Shown here: positions 36,375 to 45,730 of the stretch, piece after piece | Layout of the letters: each line of letters starts with the position of its first letter | How positions within the stretch are numbered: position 1 is the stretch's first letter | NCBI RefSeq assembly: GCF_003026215.1 | Contig: NZ_PYOC01000003.1 | Span: forward strand, 186,001 to 250,000 | From: Photobacterium indicum | GTDB taxonomy: Bacteria > Pseudomonadota > Gammaproteobacteria > Enterobacterales > Vibrionaceae | Length of the DNA stretch: 64,000 nt | Direction: 5' to 3' | Notes under the pieces: model-generated | Database searches by the model: none | Told to the model about the DNA's origin: nothing | The model's input: the letters and a program-made list of their open reading frames with translations, nothing else | Program-made: the position numbers and the translations under genes

Positions 36375-37691
36375 CTAGCCGCGTTCATACACTAAGCGCC
36401 CATCAACATAGGTACGATAAATACTGCGATCATCGCCTAATGTCATTAAGACAAATAATTCATCAGCAAGGCTTTTTGAGCTGTCGTAACGTAGCTGTTG
36501 TAATGGTGTGGCACAAGGATCGATCACAACAAAGTCAGCTTCTTTTCCTACTTCAAAGTTACCAATTAGGTGATCGAGTGATAACGACTTTGCCCCGCCT
36601 AATGTCGCAAGGTAGAACGCTTCAAATGCCGATAAACGGTGTTGTTGCAGCTGCATCACCTTGTAGGCTTCATTCAATGTTTGCATCATATTAAACGTGG
36701 TTCCGGCACCAATATCCGTCCCCATTCCCACTTTGATTTTACGCTGCCATGCTTCTTGTAATTTGAATAAGCCACTGCCCAAATACAGATTTGATGTAGG
36801 GCAAAAAGCAATAGCAGAATCAGTCTCTTGCAAGCAATCCCACTCTTTATCTTCAAGATGAATACAGTGAGCGAAAACACTTTTTGAACCCGTTAAACCA
36901 TGATGATGATACACATCGAGGTAACCGTCTTGCTCTGGGTATAATTCTTTTACCCATTCAATTTCATTTTTGTTTTCACACAAATGTGTGTGCACATAAG
37001 TATCGGGATATTCTTGTTTCAATTTACCCGCCATCGCAAGTTGTTCTGGCGACGAAGTTGGCGCGAAACGAGGCGTAATGGCGTATAACGAACGACCGCG
37101 TTTATGCCACTTTTCAATTAATTCTTTGGTTTGGTTATAACTCGTTTCGGGTGTGTCTAATAGATAATCAGGGGCGTTACGATCCATCATTACTTTACCA
37201 GCAATGATCCGCATATTGATGCCTTCAGCCGCTTCAAATAATGCATCAACAGATTCAGGGTGTACCGTACCAAATACCAATGCGGTCGTTGTACCATTGC
37301 GTAATAACTGCTTGAGGAAGAACGCCGACATTTCACGTGAATAGTCTTTATCTTTATAACGGGCTTCTGTCGGGAAGGTGTAATTATTTAACCACTCTAA
37401 AAGCTGTTCACCGTAAGCCCCCACCATTTCTGCTTGTGGGTAGTGAATATGTGTATCGACAAATCCTGGCATAACAATCTTGCCAGGGTAACTACGAATA
37501 CGCACTGAATCAGGTATTTTGTCTTTACCCTCTTCCCAGGTTCCCACCCATTCAATTCGACCATTATCAACCAGCATTAATCCGTCTTCGATAAAACGCA
37601 GGTGTTGTTCGATATCTTCCGGTTTATCTACGACACACGCTATATCTAAAATAGATGCACGAATCGCTTTAATTGATTGGCTATATTCCAT
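36375..37691 (-). CDS. guaD: Guanine deaminase
   Basis: Zinc amidohydrolase that converts guanine to xanthine and ammonia. 438 aa (E. coli 439). Metal ligands are visible in GFVDTHIHYPQAEMVGAYGE, HTHLCENKNEIEW, FAHCIHLED and GTDIGAGTTFNMM. PRFAPTSSPEQLAMAGKL is the family-specific segment. AGAGG precedes the ATG. It supplies xanthine to the molybdenum hydroxylases encoded in the same region, and sits between two NCS2 purine permease genes. Confidence 0.96.
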   Translation of the reverse strand: MEYSQSIKAIRASILDIACVVDKPEDIEQHLRFIEDGLMLVDNGRIEWVGTWEEGKDKIPDSVRIRSYPGKIVMPGFVDTHIHYPQAEMVGAYGEQLLEWLNNYTFPTEARYKDKDYSREMSAFFLKQLLRNGTTTALVFGTVHPESVDALFEAAEGINMRIIAGKVMMDRNAPDYLLDTPETSYNQTKELIEKWHKRGRSLYAITPRFAPTSSPEQLAMAGKLKQEYPDTYVHTHLCENKNEIEWVKELYPEQDGYLDVYHHHGLTGSKSVFAHCIHLEDKEWDCLQETDSAIAFCPTSNLYLGSGLFKLQEAWQRKIKVGMGTDIGAGTTFNMMQTLNEAYKVMQLQQHRLSAFEAFYLATLGGAKSLSLDHLIGNFEVGKEADFVVIDPCATPLQQLRYDSSKSLADELFVLMTLGDDRSIYRTYVDGRLVYERG

Positions 37692-37800
37692 ATAAACCTC
37701 TAATAGTTGTCTTTGCGCTTTCGTCGTCTTTCAGCTGCTGATAAAAAACGTGTAGGGTTAACCAGCAACGCGACGTAACGCTTTATTTTCAAATCTTCTA

Positions 37801-37907
37801 TTTTTATAAACGGCTGTTTTTATAACAATACTTTTATAGCAATGCTTTTATAAACAGTTGCTCTTATAAAGAATGGCTTTTATAAACAACAGTTTTTATA
37901 AACAATG
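37801..37907. repeat. Degenerate tandem repeats of TTTTATAAACAATGC type
   Basis: Seven imperfect copies of a 14-17-bp unit built on CTTTTATAAACA, between guaD and the upstream NCS2 permease. Spacing and sequence drift between copies. They end at the permease stop codon; a role is unknown. Confidence 0.8.
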
Positions 37908-37908
37908 A

Positions 37909-39324
37909 CTATTTCGCACTTTCTAACTGTTCTTTTTGTTCAAGCGCTTCCTCTTCTTTCAGTGCTTTGTCGCAAGCTTCACATTCTTTAATTTGTTCTT
38001 TTAATGCTTCACGTTTTTCTTGTGCACTTTCTGCTTCATCTTCACGGTTTATACCTAAGAACGCATTCATACCTAACGCAACTAACGAACCTGTGGTAAT
38101 ACCAGAGCCTAAAATTACGCGGAATGAATCAGGTAAATAAGTAAGCACTTCAGGACGAACAGTTACCGCCATTCCCGATGCAACACCCACAGCAATAATC
38201 AGCATGTTTCGCTTGGTAAAACTGATACGAGAAAGAATGCCAATACCCGATGAAATGATCATCGCGAACATGACTAAGCCTGCGCCACCTAATACTGGAG
38301 AAGGAATAGTGACAACAATACCGCCTAACTTTGGAAATAAGCCCGCTATCAACATAATGACGCCCGTTACCGCCACAACATGACGACTCGCGACCCCAGT
38401 GATAGAAACAATACCAACGTTCTGGCTGAATGATGAGAATGGCGTTGCACCAAACAAAGAGGCTAATGCACTGCCCAAACCGTCACATAAAATTCCTCTA
38501 GAAAGCTTTTTACCGGTTAATTTTGTATGGGTAGCGTCACTTAAGGCAAGGAAGTCGCCTGTTGATTCCATAATAGTGACTAAATACGCTATCGACATAC
38601 CGATAATGCCGCTAACCGTAAACGTTAAGCCAAATGGTAATAACTTCGGTAATGCAAAGAACTCTGCATTCTTCACCGGTGAAAAATCAACGATTCCCAT
38701 GAAAATAGCAGTGATGTAGCCGACAGCCATACCTATTACAATTGCTGCCGCAGAGATAATACCTTTACCTAATTGGGATAAAACAATCACCACCACTAAG
38801 ACTAATAAACCCAGCAATAAATTGTTTATCTGACCATATTCTTCTTGCCCCACAAAACCGCCAGCAAACCAATCGACTGAAACGGGTAATATGGTTAAAC
38901 CAATTAAGACCACTACCGTACCAGATACAACGGGTGGAAATAGCTTTCGAATTTGTGGCATAAATCGGCTGCCTACAATCATGACGACCGAGCCAACAAG
39001 GGATGCACCAAAAATACCGGCGATACCTGCATCTAATCCGACAGAAATCGAAATAGCCACAAAAGTAAAACTTGTGCCCATGACGACAGGTAAACGAATA
39101 CCAACAGGACCAATACCTTTGCACTGAATAATGGTAACGACACCCGATACCATCAATGCAGCATTAACCAAAGTGACCATTTGATCTGTCGGTAAACCTA
39201 TGGCACTTCCAACGACAAGTGGTACTGCAATAATTGCTCCCATCGCCGCAAGCATATGTTGTAACGCCAATAAAATTGACGCTCCGACTGGTGGTTTGTC
39301 TTCTACGTTATAAAACAGTTTCAT
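37909..39324 (-). CDS. NCS2/NAT-family xanthine or urate permease
   Basis: Inner-membrane symporter of the NAT branch, 471 aa from ATG 39324 (MKLFYNVEDKPPVG), where family similarity starts; the frame extends to a GTG at 39420 without support. QHMLAAMGAIIAVPLVVGSA begins the first helices. The NAT signature is FSQNVGIVSITGVASRHV, preceded by ESTGDFLALSD. This reads closer to the xanthine/urate branch (UacT, PbuX) than to XanQ, but specificity cannot be fixed. The C-terminal tail of about 45 residues is highly charged (EKREALKEQIKECEACDKAL). It has its own promoter, since a strong terminator follows xdhD upstream. Confidence 0.87.
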   Translation of the reverse strand: MKLFYNVEDKPPVGASILLALQHMLAAMGAIIAVPLVVGSAIGLPTDQMVTLVNAALMVSGVVTIIQCKGIGPVGIRLPVVMGTSFTFVAISISVGLDAGIAGIFGASLVGSVVMIVGSRFMPQIRKLFPPVVSGTVVVLIGLTILPVSVDWFAGGFVGQEEYGQINNLLLGLLVLVVVIVLSQLGKGIISAAAIVIGMAVGYITAIFMGIVDFSPVKNAEFFALPKLLPFGLTFTVSGIIGMSIAYLVTIMESTGDFLALSDATHTKLTGKKLSRGILCDGLGSALASLFGATPFSSFSQNVGIVSITGVASRHVVAVTGVIMLIAGLFPKLGGIVVTIPSPVLGGAGLVMFAMIISSGIGILSRISFTKRNMLIIAVGVASGMAVTVRPEVLTYLPDSFRVILGSGITTGSLVALGMNAFLGINREDEAESAQEKREALKEQIKECEACDKALKEEEALEQKEQLESAK

Positions 39325-39535
39325 CTCAATACCATCCGTTAATGACTTCCCTGAACGAGTATGGAATCGATAACCTAACCAGAATGACACCAAGGGCCTT
39401 ACACTTAGCGTGACTATCACGATTGCTGTTACTAACCGCTAATCACAAGTGTTGCCTTACCCCAATAATTGCGATCAAATAATTTCGTAATCACTTAATC
39501 TATTGGCCAAGCTATGACAGCTCACTCGTAAACTA

Positions 39536-39576
39536 AAAAAGTGGTCATTTCCCCATCCCCAGAAAAATGACCACTT
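39536..39576 (-). terminator. Strong terminator after xdhD
   Basis: Perfect 12-bp stem AAGTGGTCATTT / AAATGACCACTT; leftward it is followed by T6 (TTTTTTAGTTT). It isolates ygfM-xdhD from the permease gene. Confidence 0.9.
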
Positions 39577-39585
39577 CAATATTAC

Positions 39586-42456
39586 TTAGAGCTTATTCAA
39601 ACCTTTTAGCACTTTCTCTGGCGTGAAGTGCCAGTCTCTTAACCACACACCACAAGCATCATGTATTGCCGATGCAATGGCTGGTGCTGCACCATTTACC
39701 CCAATCTCCGAGATTGATTTCGCACCATAAGGCCCAACAGGATCATCACTTGGTACAAGTACCGCTTTGAATTCTGTTGGAATATCACCAATCATTGGTG
39801 CGCCATAGCTTTTTAAGTCACGGGTTAGCGGAATGCCGTTATCATCATAGACAAGTTCTTCCGTCATACTGTGCCCGATAGCGCGCATGCTGGCGCCGTA
39901 AATTTGTCCCAATGCTAAATCAGGATTTACGGGCGTACCGCAATCTAATAAAGCATGGAATTTATCGAGCTTAATTTCACCAGTTCGGGTATTAACCGAG
40001 ACTTCCGCAAAGTTTGCACCGTACGGGAAAGCAAATTCAGACGTTGTAAAACAACCCGTTGCTAATAGCTGTCCCCATCCTGTGCCACTTTCTGCTTTAT
40101 GGGCAATGTCGAAGAAGCTGACTTCACCGGTTTTACCTTTCACTAAGCCCGGAGCTACAACATCTACATCTTCCACTGGCTCTGCCAGCATTTCAGCACC
40201 ACATTTTAAGATTTTCTCTCTCATCGCTTCTGCTGCACGTTTTGCCGCGTTACCGGAGAAACAGGTTCCCGATGATGCATACGCACCTTTATCAAATGGG
40301 GCATGATCAGTATCGCCAGAATGAATCGTGATGTCATCCATAGGGCAACGTAACACTTCAGCAGTCAGCTTACTGACAACAGTATCGAGACCAGTGCCAA
40401 TATCGGCGCCACCAGAGTGAACAATAAAGGTGCCATCAGATGCCATCTTAATGCTGCAGTTTGCTTGGTCGATATCGGGAATACCGGATTTTTGCTGGAT
40501 AATCGCAGCCCCACGGCCGACTTTCCAATCACCTTTCGCTGGTTTGGCTGAATCCCACTCGATCAACTTTCGACCTTCACGTAAGATTTCTTTCAAGGCA
40601 CAGCTATGTACTTTCGGGGCACTCGTTGGCATTTTACCTTCGCCAATCGCCGCCAATATTTTTAGCTCTTGCCCTTCGACTACACGGTTTTTCTCAATCA
40701 TGTCTAAATGATCGATACCCAGTTCTTCGGCTAATTCTGCCATAGCCATCGTTAATGCAAAGTTACCTTTTGGTGCGCCATAACCTTGATAAGCACCCGT
40801 TGGACAAATATTGGAATAGTACGTTGTCACACGGAAATCGACATTATCACAAGGATACAGAGGCAAAGATAACGCCGGACCATTGCTCGGCACGGTTAAA
40901 GCGTGGTTACCATAAGGCCCCGTATTTGCACGGAATTCCATATCAATTGCGGTCAATTTACCGTCTTTCGTTGCGCCTAATTTAACGGTTACTTTGGCTA
41001 CGTGGCGGGTAGAGTTACAAATAAACTCTTCTTCACGAGTATGATGGAAATACACTGGACGACCGGTTGTCCAAGTTGCCCATGCACACACATCTTCTAA
41101 CAAGATATCTTGCTTAGAGCCATAGCCACCACCCACACGTTCTTTAACGATGTGTACTTTATTTTGCTTAATGCCCAAGATTTTTGCGACCTGACGACGC
41201 ACATGCCATGGCACTTGCGTGGAATCATGCATAACGAGGCGCTCGCCATCCATGTAGCTATAACAAATATGGGTTTCTACAGGTAACTGCTGAACCTGTT
41301 TTGATTCATAAGTACGCTCGATGATCACATCAGCTTCTTCAAAGCCTTTGTTCAAATCACCAATATGCCCACGTACGCTGGCTGCAATATTTTTACGCGG
41401 GAAACAGCCTATCGGGAAGTTAACAATCAGCTTACCTTCACGAGGATCTGCGTTGGCATTTTGAGCCTCTAAATCATCAGGGGCACCGACGCCATATTCA
41501 ATCGGTTCATTGTGAATAATCGGCGCTTCTGCTGCCCTTGCTTCATCAATGCTCATAACTGGTTTTAGAACATCAAACTCAACATCAATCAGTGTTAATG
41601 CATGCTCGGCAATTGCAGGGCTTTCAGCCACAACAGCGGCAACCCTATCACCGACATGACGCATTTTCTGACCAAACATACGACGATCAAGTGGTGACGG
41701 CTCAGGTGCACTTTGTCCACCCGGAGTATAAGGAATATCTGGACAATTTAAATGAGTAATAACCGATACCACACCCGGTAATGCTTCGGCTTTACTGACA
41801 TCTAAATGAGTGATCCACGCGTGCGGATGCGGGCTACGTAATACTTTAACAACACATGCATTAGCCGGAATACGATCTTCTACATAGCAGGGTTTAGCTT
41901 GCACCATTTTAGCCGAATCAATCTTAGGGCAATTTTTACCAACAATGGTTAGATCATCACGAAATTCTGGTGCAAAACTCTGATTATGCTCAGGATCTTT
42001 CAAGCGTTTCACCGCTAATTCAACCACTTCGTAAAACTGCTGATAACCTGCATCTCGGCTGAATAAACCTGACAATGCATCGTCAATTTCTGCACGGTTT
42101 GGTTGGGTATTCGTTTCAAGCAATTGCGTAAGGATCAATGCCAACGCAGGATCGTTATACCCCGATTGCACTACGCCTACATCAATCATGGCTTGTTGCA
42201 CTAGGCTTAATTGGTTCCACTGTCCTAGCGATTCTGCTGTTTGTACTTCTTTGCCTTCAAGCTGTGCTGCTACTAATAGCGAAGCATTCTTTAACACCCC
42301 ATCGAGCAAAATAACGTCTGAGCCAGCAAAACCAAAACCATCATCACTATTACGCACAGAGTGATAGCCCATGCCGTGTAATAGCGTTTGTACGTTTTCA
42401 CCCAATTTACATTCTAGCGTTTGCGGTCGACCATTTAAGGTAAATGTAATCGTCAT
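39586..42456 (-). CDS. xdhD: XdhD-type molybdenum hydroxylase (putative hypoxanthine oxidase, selenium-linked family)
   Basis: 956 aa, the same length as E. coli XdhD and near-identical in long stretches. The N-terminal ferredoxin-like domain (MTITFTLNGRPQTLECKLGE, then HSVRNSDDGFGFAGSDVILL) has lost the cysteines of both [2Fe-2S] clusters, as in E. coli. The molybdopterin part has ERVGGGYGSKQD, GAYQGYGAPKGNFALTMAMA, DKGAYASSGTCFSGNAAKRA and the catalytic Glu in GAKSISEIGVNG. I chose ATG 42456 because AGGAGG lies 7 nt upstream, inside the end of ygfM; the frame to 42486 is only an extension. The family is associated with a selenium-containing cofactor. Works with YgfM (FAD) and probably YgfK. 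Confidence 0.95.
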   Translation of the reverse strand: MTITFTLNGRPQTLECKLGENVQTLLHGMGYHSVRNSDDGFGFAGSDVILLDGVLKNASLLVAAQLEGKEVQTAESLGQWNQLSLVQQAMIDVGVVQSGYNDPALALILTQLLETNTQPNRAEIDDALSGLFSRDAGYQQFYEVVELAVKRLKDPEHNQSFAPEFRDDLTIVGKNCPKIDSAKMVQAKPCYVEDRIPANACVVKVLRSPHPHAWITHLDVSKAEALPGVVSVITHLNCPDIPYTPGGQSAPEPSPLDRRMFGQKMRHVGDRVAAVVAESPAIAEHALTLIDVEFDVLKPVMSIDEARAAEAPIIHNEPIEYGVGAPDDLEAQNANADPREGKLIVNFPIGCFPRKNIAASVRGHIGDLNKGFEEADVIIERTYESKQVQQLPVETHICYSYMDGERLVMHDSTQVPWHVRRQVAKILGIKQNKVHIVKERVGGGYGSKQDILLEDVCAWATWTTGRPVYFHHTREEEFICNSTRHVAKVTVKLGATKDGKLTAIDMEFRANTGPYGNHALTVPSNGPALSLPLYPCDNVDFRVTTYYSNICPTGAYQGYGAPKGNFALTMAMAELAEELGIDHLDMIEKNRVVEGQELKILAAIGEGKMPTSAPKVHSCALKEILREGRKLIEWDSAKPAKGDWKVGRGAAIIQQKSGIPDIDQANCSIKMASDGTFIVHSGGADIGTGLDTVVSKLTAEVLRCPMDDITIHSGDTDHAPFDKGAYASSGTCFSGNAAKRAAEAMREKILKCGAEMLAEPVEDVDVVAPGLVKGKTGEVSFFDIAHKAESGTGWGQLLATGCFTTSEFAFPYGANFAEVSVNTRTGEIKLDKFHALLDCGTPVNPDLALGQIYGASMRAIGHSMTEELVYDDNGIPLTRDLKSYGAPMIGDIPTEFKAVLVPSDDPVGPYGAKSISEIGVNGAAPAIASAIHDACGVWLRDWHFTPEKVLKGLNKL

Positions 42457-42458
42457 GA

Positions 42459-43253
42459 TTAAGCCTCCTGAGCAAGATGCTGACATTCAGCAAGTAAATC
42501 GGTAACCACAACGCCAGCGATATAACGTTTGTATTCCACGCCGCCGCAAAGGTTCGCGACCGGATGAACGGCATCTGCCACGGCTTGCTCTAGTAACTCA
42601 CCTTTTAAGTCTTGTGCTTCAACATCGCGTAATCGAACAGGAACGGCATAACCATGATGAAATGGTGACACACCGTCTAAAGCAATAATTTTATTTCCTT
42701 GCTGATCAACAGAAACAGCGGCAGTCACAACCGCAAGCCCTGCAGCCGAACGCGTAATGTTGTAACCGATACACATCAAATTTACGTTTGGAATAATGAC
42801 TTCTATGATTAGTTCACGTTGCTCACTATTGATATAATCTTCAATATCCATCTGACTGGCGTTAGCGAGAATAACCGTTGCCTTTAATGCCATTAAACTT
42901 GGCACTAACAACGCTTCTGATTGGAATGCTGCAATTTCACCACCTATAGTGGCTTGGTTACGGACATGACGAGAATAGATGAATGCCGCCGCTTGTTTTA
43001 ATGCCACAGGCGTTAGCTCGTTATCAATCAAACTTTGAATATGACACATCGCGCCGATATGAAGGGCTTCACCCTGTAGTTCGATTTTATCCAGCGCTAG
43101 CTTATCAAGAGAAATAGCCACTGTTTTGTCGGTTTTAGTTGGCGTAGCATTGAGTTTTGTACCACCAGCAAACCATGTTGCAACACCTGTATGTTGCTTC
43201 ATGAGTTCAAGAGCTTGAATGGTCGACTCTGGCTGTAAATAATGTTCAATCAT
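42459..43253 (-). CDS. ygfM: FAD-binding subunit YgfM of the XdhD system
   Basis: 264 aa (E. coli 259) of the CO-dehydrogenase flavoprotein type. The FAD-binding loops read WFAGGTKLNATPTKTDKTVA (in place of the usual AGGT-D-L) and RHVRNQATIGGEIAAFQSEA; VAYKRYI-like VEYKRYIAGVVVTDLLAE near the end is also shared with E. coli YgfM. It likely passes electrons for XdhD. The xdhD ATG lies 2 bp beyond its stop, and the xdhD ribosome site is inside ygfM. A sigma-54-type promoter and tandem upstream sites lie in front. Confidence 0.93.
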   Translation of the reverse strand: MIEHYLQPESTIQALELMKQHTGVATWFAGGTKLNATPTKTDKTVAISLDKLALDKIELQGEALHIGAMCHIQSLIDNELTPVALKQAAAFIYSRHVRNQATIGGEIAAFQSEALLVPSLMALKATVILANASQMDIEDYINSEQRELIIEVIIPNVNLMCIGYNITRSAAGLAVVTAAVSVDQQGNKIIALDGVSPFHHGYAVPVRLRDVEAQDLKGELLEQAVADAVHPVANLCGGVEYKRYIAGVVVTDLLAECQHLAQEA

Positions 43254-43352
43254 TGTTCTTACCTTTTTTGAATTCTACTTCTATTTGATAGTCATCAGGC
43301 ATGTCTCTAAGACGAGAGAATGAGTGATTGTTAATCTCTATGGATTCAAAAA

Positions 43353-43368
43353 GGCAACTATTAAGCCA
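43353..43368 (-). promoter_or_regulatory. Sigma-54-type promoter for ygfM-xdhD
   Basis: On the minus strand TGGCTTAATAGTTGCC: GG and GC separated by exactly 10 nt, with TGGC and TTGC matching the -24/-12 consensus TGGCAC-N5-TTGC. About 100 bp upstream of the ygfM start. The ygfK operon has a matching site at 60600-60615. Confidence 0.65.
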
Positions 43369-43527
43369 ATCTTATTAAAGTGTTAGATAAGCGATTAGAT
43401 TCGTGAGCACCGTCAGAATTTGGGGTAAAAATGAGAACTACATCAATAGAAAGACTTTGATTTAGGAAAGGAATTTAACGCTTAAGATAACGCTAAATAA
43501 GAGCGTTTCTCACTCACACATGACTAT

Positions 43528-43571
43528 CTATCAAAATAATAAGTCCCTCCTATCAATTTGATAGCTGATAG
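43528..43571. promoter_or_regulatory. Tandem upstream sites of ygfM (candidate enhancer)
   Basis: CTATCAAAATAATAA (43528-43542) and the palindrome CTATCAATTTGATAG (43550-43564), 22 bp apart, followed by another TGATAG (43566-43571). They lie about 160 bp above the sigma-54-type promoter and 275 bp above ygfM. The ygfK operon has the same pair in the same order. They could also serve the divergent Crp/Fnr-like gene at 43681. The rest of this 427-bp region shows nothing else. Confidence 0.6.
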
Positions 43572-43680
43572 TAATAAATAATGAGAGCTCTCAGCTTAAG
43601 CTGGCTATATCTGCGATAACGATATTTATCGTGACGACACTTAAGGTGATTATGCTAGTCTTGGCACGGATAATTTTTAG

Positions 43681-44262
43681 ATGAAGGCTTATTTGAAAGT
43701 GGATACGTTTACTAAGGTTATTAATTTTTTCTCTGATTTAGGTGTTTCAAATCAAGTCATTGAATCACACATATCCCAATTTAAAACGATAACCCTAAAT
43801 GCTGGCGAGGCATTACTCGCACAAGGTTCAGAGCAACGTTATGGGTATTTTATTACGTCAGGCATTTTAAGAGCCTGCCACTTTAATGAAAGAGGTAGCG
43901 AACGCTGCAAAGAGTTTTATTTTTCGGGTGAACTCTGTTTTTTATATTCAAGCTGGTTACAGGGAATATCGGCTCAATACCAAATTGAAGCTATAGATGA
44001 GGCTAAAGTAATAAGAGTACCCTTACATATTTTATCTTTACCAGAATATTTACCTGCAAAGGTTTCTCTATTACAACAACAGCTTATATTTAAAGAACAA
44101 AAAGAGGCCTTACTTTTACTCAATAACCCCGAACAACGTTATCAGCATCTTGTGCAATATTGGCCACACTGGGTTAAGAAGCTTAACAATATTCAAATAG
44201 CCAGCTATATAGGCATTAGTCCTGTTAGTCTATCTCGGTTAAAAACAAGAATTAAGGACTGA
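43681..44262 (+). CDS. Crp/Fnr-family transcriptional regulator
   Basis: 193 aa. A cyclic-nucleotide-binding-like beta-roll (about 25-115: LNAGEALLAQGSEQRYGYFI, FNERGSERCKEFYFSGELCF) is followed by a long dimer helix and a short C-terminal helix-turn-helix (NIQIASYIGISPVSLSRLKT). No Fnr-type cysteine cluster. The Arg-Ser pair needed for cAMP binding is not evident, so the ligand is open. Divergent from ygfM-xdhD and may share its upstream sites, but sigma-54 promoters need an AAA+ activator, which this is not. Confidence 0.82.
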   Translation: MKAYLKVDTFTKVINFFSDLGVSNQVIESHISQFKTITLNAGEALLAQGSEQRYGYFITSGILRACHFNERGSERCKEFYFSGELCFLYSSWLQGISAQYQIEAIDEAKVIRVPLHILSLPEYLPAKVSLLQQQLIFKEQKEALLLLNNPEQRYQHLVQYWPHWVKKLNNIQIASYIGISPVSLSRLKTRIKD

Positions 44263-44353
44263 ATTAACTTAAGTTAATTCCTCTCACAGTATTCACCGTC
44301 ATAATAATCACTCTATTTTCATTATTAAACAAAAACTTAGAGTGAGAGCATTC

Positions 44354-44866
44354 ATGTCAACATTTGTTTGGTCACAACTTTTAATTGCCATTGCTATCGT
44401 GTTCGATCTTGCATCATTTCAATTTAAACAAAGGCAAAAAATTGTCTGTTGTTTATGTTTTTCAGGTGTATTAATTAGTGCCCACTTTATCTTACTTGAA
44501 CAATGGACTGCTGCGGGTTTAATGCTGCTGGCAAGCATCCGCTATTTTTCCAGTATTTTTACGACGTCTAAAGTGTTGATGTCATTCTTTTTAATTTGCG
44601 CTTTAGTCATCACATCTTCGACCTTCTCCGGCTTACTCAGCCTTTTAAGTTTCAGCGGTACAGTATTCCAAACGTCAGCTTCATTTTGCCAAAACGATCA
44701 ACGCTTACGGCAATTAATGATCGTTGGAACGACAATTTGGCTAGTACACAATTACCTTGCAGGATCGCCAACGGCTGTGATTATGGAACTACTGTTTATC
44801 GGCAGTAACATAGTCGGCTATTACCGATATTATGGGATAAACCTAAGGAGACATGCTCAGGTGTAA
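44354..44866 (+). CDS. YgjV-like inner-membrane protein
   Basis: 170 aa, about six short hydrophobic helices with few polar loops. QFKQRQKIVCCLCFSGVLIS, LLASIRYFSSIF and WLVHNYLAGSPTAVIMELLF with IGSNIVGYYRYY fit the YgjV family (hydrophobic, function unknown). ATG 44354 preceded by GTGAGAG is preferred to the GTG at 44342. It follows the Crp/Fnr-like gene by 91 bp and may be cotranscribed with it. Confidence 0.75.
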   Translation: MSTFVWSQLLIAIAIVFDLASFQFKQRQKIVCCLCFSGVLISAHFILLEQWTAAGLMLLASIRYFSSIFTTSKVLMSFFLICALVITSSTFSGLLSLLSFSGTVFQTSASFCQNDQRLRQLMIVGTTIWLVHNYLAGSPTAVIMELLFIGSNIVGYYRYYGINLRRHAQV

Positions 44867-44959
44867 TGGCAAATATATCAGTGGAATAGTTCATACCAGT
44901 TACCACTATTTTTGCTATTCTGCATAGAAACATTCTCTAAAATAAGAGTAAATAGTTAC

Positions 44960-45340
44960 ATGGAATACAAACTTGAGATCTATCGTAAAGCCATACAAGC
45001 GATTCGCTTAGGTAAGAAAAAAGTCGAAATTAGAACCAATAACTCTTACGAATCTATTCAGTATGATCAGCTTAAAATTGGGGATACTATTCTTTTTCAG
45101 ATCATTGCAGGCCCCCCATTCGTTGGGCTTGAGATTATTGAACCAGACGCTTTGAAAGTAAAGGTGGTTGCTGTTCGTCATTATCCTGATGCAAGAAGCC
45201 TGCTTGAGCAAGAAAGCCTCGACGTACTTTCAACATTATGCAATACCATAGAAGATGGCGTTATTTTATTGAACAGCTTTCACGAATACCAAGCTATGAT
45301 CCCTCTGCACGGTATTTATGCCATTGAAATCACGCTCTAA
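44960..45340 (+). CDS. ASCH-domain protein
   Basis: 126 aa from ATG 44960 (MEYKLEIYRKAIQAI). IRLGKKKVEIRTNNSYESIQ with YDQLKIGDTILFQI has the ASCH-fold pattern: a basic residue cluster followed by the phrase LKIGDTIxF, as in RNA- or nucleotide-binding ASCH and YqfB proteins. A role in RNA or modified-nucleoside processing is possible but unproven. The longer frame to 44912 lacks a ribosome site. Confidence 0.65.
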   Translation: MEYKLEIYRKAIQAIRLGKKKVEIRTNNSYESIQYDQLKIGDTILFQIIAGPPFVGLEIIEPDALKVKVVAVRHYPDARSLLEQESLDVLSTLCNTIEDGVILLNSFHEYQAMIPLHGIYAIEITL

Positions 45341-45404
45341 TAACCACTTAATAATGGCCACAGACGTAAAACAATTCCTAAAGTATTTGAGCTTTCATCA
45401 TACA

Positions 45405-45440
45405 AAAAAATCGGCCTCAAACATTCGCTTGAGACCGATT
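45405..45440 (-). terminator. Terminator, probably of the BCCT transporter gene
   Basis: AATCGGCCTCAA / TTGAGACCGATT, 12 bp with one mismatch and an 8-nt loop; leftward it ends in T7 (TTTTTTTGTA). The only leftward gene upstream is the BCCT gene, whose stop is 308 bp away because a repeat element lies between. Confidence 0.75.
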
Positions 45441-45464
45441 AAATTGTTGTCATCATCGTTCGTA

Positions 45465-45730
45465 TATACCCAAGCTACCCCAAGATGCAGGATTCAGAGT
45501 GATCTCAGCGTGTTTAATTCAAGGAAAATGTGTGTAGGAATGGCATTCCCTTTCAAACACATTTGACACAGAAGTTGATACGCTGAATCACTCCCGAAGG
45601 GCGAGTTTTGTTGGGATCTATGCGGTGTTACTTATTTTCAACGTAGAACGACTAGGTCTATAAATAAGTGCCTTGCCTAGAGCCCAACAAATTCTCGCTG
45701 AAACGAGCATCTTGAGGTAACTTGGGTATA
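45465..45730. repeat. 266-bp structured MITE-like element (long form of the dispersed repeat)
   Basis: Terminal inverted repeats: TATACCCAAGCTACCCCAAG plus ATGC on the left and GCATCTTGAGGTAACTTGGG plus TATA on the right, 22 of 24 bases complementary. Inside are two long hairpins: 45497-45593 (GAGTGATCTCAGCGT against ACGCTGAATCACTC, with GGAATGGCATTCC at the tip) and 45607-45691 (TTTGTTGGG against CCCAACAAA, ACTTATTT against AAATAAGT). No coding capacity. A 2-bp TA duplication at the ends is possible. Confidence 0.85.

Noticed and set aside
37801..37907. CRISPR array
   Set aside because: Units are contiguous, unequal and degenerate with no spacers, and no cas genes are near.
39325..39420. 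Extended start of the NCS2 permease at GTG 39420
   Set aside because: Family similarity starts at MKLFYNVEDKPP and the extension is basic and without a ribosome site.
43681..44262. The Crp/Fnr-like protein as activator of the two sigma-54 promoters
   Set aside because: Sigma-54 promoters need an AAA+ enhancer-binding protein and this one has no such domain; it could only modulate.
45318..45566. 82-codon frame running into the repeat element
   Set aside because: Crosses a terminator hairpin and the inverted repeat end; no ribosome site.
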